Source of the DNA: Candidatus Saccharimonadia bacterium
Lineage (GTDB): Bacteria; Patescibacteriota; Saccharimonadia; Saccharimonadales; Saccharimonadaceae
Reading direction: 5' to 3'
Assembly (NCBI GenBank): GCA_023260255.1
Contig: JALQVV010000015.1
Coordinates: forward strand, 1-36,843
Length of the DNA stretch: 36,843 bases
Position numbers and translations under genes: made by a program. The notes under the pieces are model-generated. The model was not told the origin of the DNA. It did not search any database and saw nothing but the letters and a program-made list of their open reading frames with translations. Positions 30,771 through 36,843 of this stretch are shown piece after piece (position 1 is the first letter of the stretch; every line of letters begins with the position of its first letter).

Positions 30771-31685
30771 TCAAGATTCCGTGCTCGGTTTTTCAAGCAT
30801 TTCTCGCAACATATCGGTATAGAGTGCAGCCTTTTCTTCCATGAAAGAACCCGATGAAATCTGCGGCGCGTTGTTGACCTCAAGAATTGAAAACGCACCT
30901 GTTTCTTTATTGATAACAACATCAACGCCGGCCACTTGTAGTTTGGTAATATTTGCCGCACGAGTTGCCACGTCGAGGATTGATTCGCTTATCTCACTCA
31001 GTGGGACAATAGCTGCCTGTCCACCTTGTGAAGTATTGTTCAAGTGTGTTGAGCCGTCACCGGAACGCTTAATAACAAGTTTTGGTTTGCCGTTTAAAAC
31101 AAGAACTCGCAAGTCGCTGTCATTTGGAATGAATTCTTGTAGCAAAAAATGTACATCGGCATGTTCAGTTGTAATCGCACGAATTTCATCTGCTGAATGT
31201 ACAACAAAATTCAATCGGCCTTTCGAACCCTCGTTGTCTTTGAGCACTGCCTTGCCACCAAGATCATCAAGCTTTTTGACTAGCTCATCGGTTGGACCAT
31301 AGAACGTTCGTGGTTGCTGCGTCACACCATGCAACCATAGCAAAAATTCAGTACTGAGTTTGTTATCCAATAGCAGTCGGTTGAGATATTCGTCGGTATA
31401 CTTGATGCCTAAGTGCTGGCAATACAGTGTAATTGCATGTGCTTCAACCGCATACGCGCCGATGTGGCGAATCACCACCAAGTCGAATTCGCGCAGGTCA
31501 AAGCCCTTTTGAGGATGATAGATCGCCATGCCATCCTGACTTACCTCAAACATGAGCTCTGTTATTTCACAATTTTCAATTGCAATATCATCACCTATCA
31601 AGGCTCGTATTCTATCTGCAAAATTATTGGCTTTCTGTTTTGCTTCGTCACTTCTCGCACGGGCAATAAGTAAAACTTTTTTCAT
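30771..31685 (-). CDS. Second RimK-like ATP-grasp ligase
   Basis: 304-aa ATP-grasp protein, much diverged from the neighbouring RimK: KKVLLIARARSDEAKQ at the start, DLVVIRHIGAYA, KAVLKDNEGSKGRLNFVVHS (ATP loop), VHFLLQEFIPNDSDLRVLVL, and SILEVNNAPQISSG with the metal site Glu/Asn. The substrate is probably a different amino acid or protein. The chosen ATG at 31685 is 7 nt after a TATAAT box; an ATG three codons upstream with GGAG is the alternative. It lies 37 bp upstream of the RimB-like gene and in the same direction. Confidence 0.87.
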   Translation of the reverse strand: MKKVLLIARARSDEAKQKANNFADRIRALIGDDIAIENCEITELMFEVSQDGMAIYHPQKGFDLREFDLVVIRHIGAYAVEAHAITLYCQHLGIKYTDEYLNRLLLDNKLSTEFLLWLHGVTQQPRTFYGPTDELVKKLDDLGGKAVLKDNEGSKGRLNFVVHSADEIRAITTEHADVHFLLQEFIPNDSDLRVLVLNGKPKLVIKRSGDGSTHLNNTSQGGQAAIVPLSEISESILDVATRAANITKLQVAGVDVVINKETGAFSILEVNNAPQISSGSFMEEKAALYTDMLREMLEKPSTES

Positions 31686-31692
31686 ATGTGTC

Positions 31693-31698
31693 ATTATA
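31693..31698 (-). promoter_or_regulatory. -10 box of the second RimK-like gene
   Basis: TATAAT, GACACAT, then ATG 31685. The same bases also contain the alternative ATG at 31694 preceded by GGAG, so start usage depends on where transcription begins. Confidence 0.4.
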
Positions 31699-31718
31699 AG
31701 CTCCTTTGCTGGTTCGTG

Positions 31719-31988
31719 CTATGAGAATAATGCCGCTTGAGCTTCATTGGTCGGGTCGAATCGAGCTGAAAGAATCCAGCGAAGTTTTGCCTGGCGTTCT
31801 TCTTCCGGCAATTGTGCGATTTCGTTCAATGATTCGTTAGCGATAAACTCATTGCGCACTTCAGTACGGTTCCGTTCTCCAGGACCAGTCGTATACCAGT
31901 CATTCGAGCCAGTACCCGAAAAGGATTCGGCCCTAAATGCAGCATGTACATCCGGATGAACAGTATTTCTATTTTTATCGCTTATCAC
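31719..31988 (-). CDS. Small protein, unknown
   Basis: 89 aa, GTG start (VISDKNRN), hydrophilic with WYTTGPGERNRTEVRNEF and a helical end (LPEEERQAKLRWILSARFDP). No family recognised. Looks genuine because both termini are protein-like and the only overlapping frame (31747, plus strand) is a low-quality shadow. A TTAAT/TATAAT region lies directly upstream of the GTG. Confidence 0.6.
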   Translation of the reverse strand: MISDKNRNTVHPDVHAAFRAESFSGTGSNDWYTTGPGERNRTEVRNEFIANESLNEIAQLPEEERQAKLRWILSARFDPTNEAQAALFS

Positions 31989-32055
31989 TCTATTATATTA
32001 ACATAAGTATTATAAAAAGTCAATGATACATCTCTGTTCTATCACCAACGGAAAA

Positions 32056-32084
32056 GGGTGGCAACGATTGCCTCGTTGCCACCC
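32056..32084 (-). terminator. Intrinsic terminator of the 163-aa gene
   Basis: Perfect 12-bp stem GGGTGGCAACGA/TCGTTGCCACCC with a 5-nt loop, followed on the minus strand by TTTTCC, 23 nt past the gene's stop. Confidence 0.85.
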
Positions 32085-32106
32085 TGTGACTTCCCCCGTT
32101 CCTTTG

Positions 32107-32598
32107 TTATCGGCCCAGCTCTGGTGCTGGGGGTTTCATGAGCGTGTCGGTGATGCCTAGCAGTGACCCGACATTCCACCAGCGCGGATACTTCTCGAGT
32201 TCGGCGGGCCGGTACAGCCCATCAGCACCGGTCTCGCTTTCGACGACGATTGCCCGCCCTCGGACAATTGCGATACCCGCGTACCACACCGGTACCGCCA
32301 TGCGTGGATCCCGGGCCGGGTTTCCGTGCCGGTCCCTCATGATTCCCTGCTTGTCTTTGTTGGTGCTCAACATCTGGACATAGCCCGGAACCTCCATGCG
32401 AACGCCACCATCCACGAACGTGATGGGGCGTTTGCGAAAGACACTCTCGCTGTGATCAGGATACTCACCCCTGACCTTGTTGTCTTCGAGCGCCTGCATG
32501 ACTCTCGGCAGACGACCTCGCAGATCGTTGATCGCCTCACGCAACGCCGATTCCGGCGAACGCGGGCCAACTCCCATGACCGTGTCGTGTCGCGGCAT
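32107..32598 (-). CDS. GC-rich hypothetical protein (163 aa)
   Basis: No family recognised. Soluble protein with a basic N-terminal helical part (SALREAINDLRGRLPRVMQALE) and a beta-rich rest containing VPVWYAGIAIVRGRAIVVES. GAGAGAGGG upstream of the ATG is a strong ribosome site. The gene is clearly more GC-rich than its neighbours and prefers G/C-ending codons, and it has a textbook terminator; the 35601 gene shares these traits. Either both were acquired together or both are highly expressed. Confidence 0.75.
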   Translation of the reverse strand: MPRHDTVMGVGPRSPESALREAINDLRGRLPRVMQALEDNKVRGEYPDHSESVFRKRPITFVDGGVRMEVPGYVQMLSTNKDKQGIMRDRHGNPARDPRMAVPVWYAGIAIVRGRAIVVESETGADGLYRPAELEKYPRWWNVGSLLGITDTLMKPPAPELGR

Positions 32599-32666
32599 TT
32601 GTTACCCTCTCTCATAGCACGACAATTGATTGCATCGGTATGACGCTAAACTATATTATACAATTT

Positions 32667-35456
32667 TTATAGCCCAGAATCAATGTCTTCATCTGGGGCT
32701 GGCGGTTGTGGTGGATTATCGTCAGGTGTTGGGAGCGGTGCTCCGCCGGTTGGATTGGTAAAATTCGTCCCCAAACGGCCAATATTAACGAGGTCGGTCA
32801 TGGCGTTGGTGCGCTCGCCCAAACGAACGCTAATACGTGGGTCCTGCATTGCTGTTTCGGCACTCGCAAACAAGCGATCAAGCTCGGTCGAAACTGCTGC
32901 CAACTGGTCACCTTCAAGGTGGACATGGCCACTGTCAAGTTCGCGAATAGCCTTGACGATAGTTTCCATACTGGTTTTGTCCTGATTGACCAATGTTTCG
33001 GCAGATAGTTTACCCTTGGCAATTGCAATGGCACTCGCACGCATCAGGTCATTGTACGAACCGAACTTACCATTGCGGACTTCGTCTATAATCTGCCCAC
33101 TCATAAATGCAGCCTGTTGCGGCAAACCGCCCTTGAGCATCGCGTCGGTTACAACCTCGCGGTGTTTGTGGAGTACTTGCCCCTCGCCAGTCTTCATGAT
33201 GAGCTCCAGCTTTTCTTTGACAGTACCGTTCGTCACCTGGTCTTCAACCGCAGACAGGAAGACGTATTCGCTGTCCCGCATATTAAATTCACGCGTCGAA
33301 CCATCATCAGCCTTACCAGTCACCGTAATACCACTTGCCAGTTGCTGACGCTGTTTAGATGTCAGGTTGTAGTACTGACTCAAACGGCGACCTTCGGCGA
33401 TCGATTCCAATTTGCCCTTATTGAGTGCTGCCAGGGCAGTAGCACGTGCCGAGTCTGCACCACCACTATCGATACCGCCAGCCTCTTTCGCCAATGCCGC
33501 TGCGATCGCCTGCGCTTCGGCGGTCGCACCACCAGTAATCGCCTTGGCATAGTCAATTCGCTGCATAGCCTGTGCCGTACCTGTGCGATATGCGGTGACT
33601 TGCGCCTGCTGGGCTTCACGCATAGCCGCGGTGTGCTTGTCGCGGAAGCGATTGTTCGCACCCATGTCGGCGGCTTTTGCCTCTTCCCATTCGGCCTCTT
33701 CTTTGGCCTGAAGGTTTTTAACGATATCTTCATTGATACGCTGGTTGGCGACATAGCGTTGCAGCCCCTTATCTCGTGCACGGCGACGTTCAAAATGTGT
33801 GTTGGCTGATGCTTCGCCAGACTTTTGGCGGAGCTCGGCCTCACCAAGCGCATCATGATGATCAGCATATCGTTCATCGTTGGCCCATGCCGCATTGAGG
33901 TATGACTCGCCGCGCTTTTTCCATGCTTCACGGTTCAACTTACCCGTTTCACGCTTAAACGCTGAGCGCTGGGCAAATGTACCGCCACCTTTGGCTACGC
34001 GCTCACGCGCCCGGGCAGCACGCACCTCAGCACGGTCTTTAGCCCAGTTGCTGGTACGATCGATAAGACCCTTTTGCGGGTTGTTGACCATACCAGCAAA
34101 ACGACCCAGCAGCGACCCGCTAAATTGGATAAGGAATGGCGTGAGCGCTAATGGCGCTACCTGGATGAACAGCGCGAGGAGGATAATCGTCAACTGATCG
34201 GCATTTTGCAAAATCAAATACGATGCCAGTTGCGAGCCGCCAAATAACAGCGAAAACATCGGGAATACGAGCATCATTGTCGTAAACAGTTCGCGCCATT
34301 TACTGAACCACTTCTCGGTATTTGGCAGCAGGAATGCCACAAACGCTAGTGGCGCCAACACCACGAGGACGGTAATCAGTGCCTGGCGAGCCGCCAGAAT
34401 AATCAGCGCTACTGTGACACTCAAAATACCCGCAACCAAAATCGGGAATAGCATAAATATCAGACCACTAATCGTACCGCCGACAGTTGCACCAGTGAAT
34501 GCCGTCCAACCGGCAAATGCCGCCGCACCGATCGTACCGCCACTCAACAAATATTCGGTGATGTTTTTGAAAGAAAAGGCATTCCAATCCCACCCCTGCC
34601 CCGTCGATGGTGCCGTACGCAACGCTTCACGGATTTGGATCAAGGCATCTTGTACACTGTCGCCGAGGACATTCGAGAGGTCTATCGCGATTCCACAAAT
34701 GAAATACGAGACATTGACTAATATGGCAGCGATGATCAGTTTGGGGATCATTTTTTTGATTTCGTAATTGCTAATACCAAAGCTGGTAATCTGCGAGTAA
34801 ATAATCACCAAAAATGCCAAAATAAAGCAGGCGTTAGCCAGGCCTCGGACAATTTCCCAAGCCTGGTACATACCATTATTAGTATCAGTCGATAGTGGTT
34901 TGACCGTCAGAAAGTCGCTAATCCAGCCATAGATCATATCCATGCCGTTAGCGATCCAGCGTGACGGTCCACAGATGATCCAGCCAACGCCTTCGATGTT
35001 ACATGACGTTTTTGCCACGCCATCCTCGGCGGTTGCTTCGCCCTCTGTCGCTGCTGCAGCGGCAGCAATGCTCACAGCCGACGGCGGCCCAGCACTTGAA
35101 TAGTTGTTGCCGGCGTCTTTTTTGAACGTACCCACCTGCGCATCGGTAATATCTTTGGATTTGTCGGGGTTTGGTTTGATGGCAATAATCGACACATTAT
35201 CACCATCGGCGGCCTGATAATACTGGCTGTTAGACGGCGAAAAACCAGGTAATGCCGAAGGTGGATTGGTCATTTTTGTATAGGTCTTGCCCCCATATTT
35301 GATCGAGTCACCTTCCCAGGTGGCACCATCAGCAAAAGTAGTGGTCGTATGTGCGATTGCCACGAACAAAGCCGACATTAGGGCGGCCACGATCAGCAGG
35401 GCAATTTTGCGCAAGGAAAAATTGCCCACTGCGGACAATCGATACGTATCCCACAT
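32667..35456 (-). CDS. VirB6/TrbL-like type IV secretion membrane protein
   Basis: 929-aa protein. It starts with a signal or first membrane segment (IALLIVAALMSALFVAI), then a secreted loop rich in Ala/Ser, then from about residue 165 to 480 at least six to seven strongly hydrophobic spans (ANACFILAFLVIIYSQI, KLIIAAILVNVSYFICGIAI, ITVLVVLAPLAFVAFLLP and others). This layout matches the VirB6/TrbL polytopic channel subunits of type IV secretion-like systems. The C-terminal half is a long, charged, helical cytoplasmic region rich in Ala, Arg and Glu, ending in a Pro/Asp tail (DNPPQPPAPDEDIDSGL). No VirB4 or VirD4 is in the window. In Saccharibacteria such systems are thought to serve DNA uptake, pili or host interaction. 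Confidence 0.8.
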   Translation of the reverse strand: MWDTYRLSAVGNFSLRKIALLIVAALMSALFVAIAHTTTTFADGATWEGDSIKYGGKTYTKMTNPPSALPGFSPSNSQYYQAADGDNVSIIAIKPNPDKSKDITDAQVGTFKKDAGNNYSSAGPPSAVSIAAAAAATEGEATAEDGVAKTSCNIEGVGWIICGPSRWIANGMDMIYGWISDFLTVKPLSTDTNNGMYQAWEIVRGLANACFILAFLVIIYSQITSFGISNYEIKKMIPKLIIAAILVNVSYFICGIAIDLSNVLGDSVQDALIQIREALRTAPSTGQGWDWNAFSFKNITEYLLSGGTIGAAAFAGWTAFTGATVGGTISGLIFMLFPILVAGILSVTVALIILAARQALITVLVVLAPLAFVAFLLPNTEKWFSKWRELFTTMMLVFPMFSLLFGGSQLASYLILQNADQLTIILLALFIQVAPLALTPFLIQFSGSLLGRFAGMVNNPQKGLIDRTSNWAKDRAEVRAARARERVAKGGGTFAQRSAFKRETGKLNREAWKKRGESYLNAAWANDERYADHHDALGEAELRQKSGEASANTHFERRRARDKGLQRYVANQRINEDIVKNLQAKEEAEWEEAKAADMGANNRFRDKHTAAMREAQQAQVTAYRTGTAQAMQRIDYAKAITGGATAEAQAIAAALAKEAGGIDSGGADSARATALAALNKGKLESIAEGRRLSQYYNLTSKQRQQLASGITVTGKADDGSTREFNMRDSEYVFLSAVEDQVTNGTVKEKLELIMKTGEGQVLHKHREVVTDAMLKGGLPQQAAFMSGQIIDEVRNGKFGSYNDLMRASAIAIAKGKLSAETLVNQDKTSMETIVKAIRELDSGHVHLEGDQLAAVSTELDRLFASAETAMQDPRISVRLGERTNAMTDLVNIGRLGTNFTNPTGGAPLPTPDDNPPQPPAPDEDIDSGL

Positions 35457-35502
35457 TTCATCTGTTATTATACCTTATTTTGGTTTTTATTTCAACTATA
35501 TT

Positions 35503-35522
35503 GTTATGTGTGCATACATAAC
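35503..35522. promoter_or_regulatory. Inverted repeat upstream of the VirB6-like gene
   Basis: GTTATGT and ACATAAC separated by 6 nt, about 50 bp upstream of the ATG and upstream of a TATAAT box. A possible operator. Confidence 0.4.
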
Positions 35523-35541
35523 CACTTTAGCGTAGAAAAAT

Positions 35542-35572
35542 GCCCGCTGCCGATGGAAACTTGGCAGCGGGC
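35542..35572 (-). terminator. Intrinsic terminator of the 93-aa gene
   Basis: Perfect 10-bp GC-rich stem GCCCGCTGCC/GGCAGCGGGC with an 11-nt loop, followed on the minus strand by ATTTTTC. Confidence 0.85.
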
Positions 35573-35600
35573 TGTGAGGTAAAGCTTTGGCGGCGCACGA

Positions 35601-35882
35601 TCAATCCCAGTCGACGGGATCGTCATCTGGATCACTGGTTTCGCGCCTTACGACATCTGGCCTGGTGGTGCCGATACGTTTGTGCAGGAGATGCGTGAAC
35701 CACCCACTACCAAACATAAACGTCTCCAGCAAAAAGAGCGTCACTGCCGCCAGCGGCAAGGCAACAATGATGCCCCAGGCGATCGCTTCAGTGGTGCTTC
35801 GCCCAAGGAGATCTATCAGCAAACCACTCAAGAACGCGAACACGCCGACAAGGAGGCCAAACGCAAGAAATGGTCCGCCCAT
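35601..35882 (-). CDS. Small 2-TM membrane protein
   Basis: 93 aa with two hydrophobic segments (residues 4-26 and 34-56) and an acidic C-terminal tail (SDPDDDPVDWD). No family recognised. The ribosome site GGGAAGG lies 4 nt before the ATG. GC-rich with a strong terminator, like the 32107 gene. An ATCAGAC/GTCTGAT inverted repeat in its leader (about 35906-35922) may be an operator or mRNA hairpin. Confidence 0.7.
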   Translation of the reverse strand: MGGPFLAFGLLVGVFAFLSGLLIDLLGRSTTEAIAWGIIVALPLAAVTLFLLETFMFGSGWFTHLLHKRIGTTRPDVVRRETSDPDDDPVDWD

Positions 35883-35960
35883 GTTACCTTCCCTTCACCC
35901 ACCATCAGACCGAGTGTCTGATTTATCTATACTCTATACTTAAACTTTAATTATGTCAAA

Positions 35961-36843
35961 CTAGAAGAGATGGCGTTTCTTGGCACCGCCAAATTGTTGC
36001 AGCAGTTCTTTTTGCTGCTTGGTCAGTTTGGTTGGGGTATCGACAAGGATCGTCACAATGTGTGGGCCGCGCGATTCTGAGCGCAGATGTGGGACGCCAT
36101 GCCCTGATAGTTTGAAATCGGTGCCACTTTGTGTGCCGGCCGGAACTTTCATACGCACTGCACCATCAACTGTTTCAACCTCAATTTCGGTACCAAGAGC
36201 GGCATCGATCATACCGACATGCTGTTCGGATAGGATAATATCGCCCTCTCGGGTGAAATGTTTGTGCGCTTTAACCCTCACGTGGACATATAAGTCACCT
36301 CGTCCGCCACCACCAATCGCTTCGCCGCGATCACGCAGACGGATTGTTGCACCGTCGTCGATACCGGCTGGGATTTTGACGGTCAGCTCTTGCTTGCGAC
36401 GTTCGGTGCCTTTGCCATGACAAACTGTACAGACTTTTTCTGGTACCTTGCCAGTCCCTTTACATTCAGGACAGGTTGTTGCCTGCTGGATCTGGCCAAA
36501 AATCGTGTTGACGACTTGGGTACGCTGGCCACTGCCCTGACATGTGGGGCAAGTTTTCATGCTATAACCTGGTTCGACAGTGGTGCCGTGACAGTGATGG
36601 CATTCGTCATCCATGTCGAGAACTATTTTTTCTTCGACGCCAAAGACCGCCCGTTCAAACGTCAGTGTGATAGTTGTCTCAACATCACGGCCACGGCGTG
36701 GGCCGCGTGATTGTTGCTGGCCACCGCCAAAAAACTGACTAAAGATATCGCCGAGTCCACCATCACCAAAATCAAAGTGTATGTTCTGACCACCGAATCC
36801 ACCAAAGTTTTCGAATGGATTACCACCGGCTCCACCGCCACCA
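35961..36843 (-). CDS. dnaJ: Chaperone DnaJ, N-terminal J domain outside window
   Basis: Co-chaperone of DnaK. The visible part starts in the Gly/Phe-rich linker (GGNPFENFGGFGG), continues into the zinc-binding region with CHHCHGTT, CPTCQGSG, CPECKGTG and CTVCHGKG, then the two C-terminal substrate-binding barrels (TVKIPAGIDDGATIRLRDRG, VKVPAGTQSGTDFKL-type). The first zinc motif departs from CxxCxGxG at its end (GTT) but keeps both Cys. The ORF track start at 36614 is an internal Met; the frame is open to the right edge, so the gene is 5'-truncated by the window. Confidence 0.97.
   Translation of the reverse strand, partial: GGGGAGGNPFENFGGFGGQNIHFDFGDGGLGDIFSQFFGGGQQQSRGPRRGRDVETTITLTFERAVFGVEEKIVLDMDDECHHCHGTTVEPGYSMKTCPTCQGSGQRTQVVNTIFGQIQQATTCPECKGTGKVPEKVCTVCHGKGTERRKQELTVKIPAGIDDGATIRLRDRGEAIGGGGRGDLYVHVRVKAHKHFTREGDIILSEQHVGMIDAALGTEIEVETVDGAVRMKVPAGTQSGTDFKLSGHGVPHLRSESRGPHIVTILVDTPTKLTKQQKELLQQFGGAKKRHLF

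Noticed and set aside
33117-33809. 230-aa plus-strand ORF opposite the VirB6-like gene
   Set aside because: It is a shadow of the strongly biased opposite frame; no motif and no start signals.

Overview
The window looks like a compact, mid-GC genome of the Patescibacteria/Candidate Phyla Radiation, most probably Candidatus Saccharibacteria (TM7). This is inferred from the combination of a class A penicillin-binding protein, a very large VirB6/TrbL-like type IV secretion membrane protein, a ComEC lacking its nuclease domain, a PaaX/Cas2-fold regulator, a lamin-tail surface protein, tiny intergenic gaps and the standard stop codons. No 16S or ribosomal protein gene is present to prove it. About a dozen genes have a -10 box 6-8 nt before the start codon, which suggests leaderless mRNAs; others have clear Shine-Dalgarno sequences.

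Left flank (1-15.1 kb), housekeeping and envelope: partial PBP1A; divergent two-gene ABC exporter; MMPL/RND transporter; ruvC; a three-gene flavinylation operon (FMN-binding protein, ApbE FMN transferase, RnfD-like membrane domain fused to a ferredoxin-reductase-like module); a lamin-tail/Cys-repeat surface protein; yebC; a PaaX-like repressor flanked by two copies of one palindromic operator; comEC; and pgl.

Island (15.1 to about 23.5 or 26.7 kb), visibly AT-richer: it starts at a tRNA-Lys(UUU) gene. A large serine recombinase ORF runs antisense through the tRNA, and rearranged tRNA fragments lie just beyond. Next come small integration-module genes, one with an HTH tail, and a structured leader with a promoter-proximal palindrome, an 18-codon leader ORF and alternative hairpins ending in a terminator. 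That leader precedes a bacterial PH-domain gene and a double zinc-ribbon gene. Convergent to these is a three-gene operon of reverse transcriptase, a 312-aa protein of unknown family and a 4-TM protein. It resembles a defence-type (DRT/Abi-like) RT system and is the best candidate for an undescribed system.

Cassette-like stretch (23.5-26.7 kb): an endonuclease/exonuclease/phosphatase gene, an unknown gene coupled to a HAM1/ITPase-like gene, a Nudix gene and a beta-lactamase-fold gene are separated by four diverged copies of one intergenic element. The element carries a promoter-like core and, in two copies, an unrelated-sequence terminator hairpin at the same position.

Right flank (26.7-36.8 kb): beta-lactamase-fold hydrolase, second Nudix gene, small genes, a RimK/RimB-like/RimK-like/DUF192 cluster suggesting ATP-grasp protein tailoring with its protease, two small GC-rich genes with perfect hairpin terminators, the VirB6-like protein and the C-terminal part of dnaJ. 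Only the sequence was read by eye; family names rest on recalled motifs and no database was searched.
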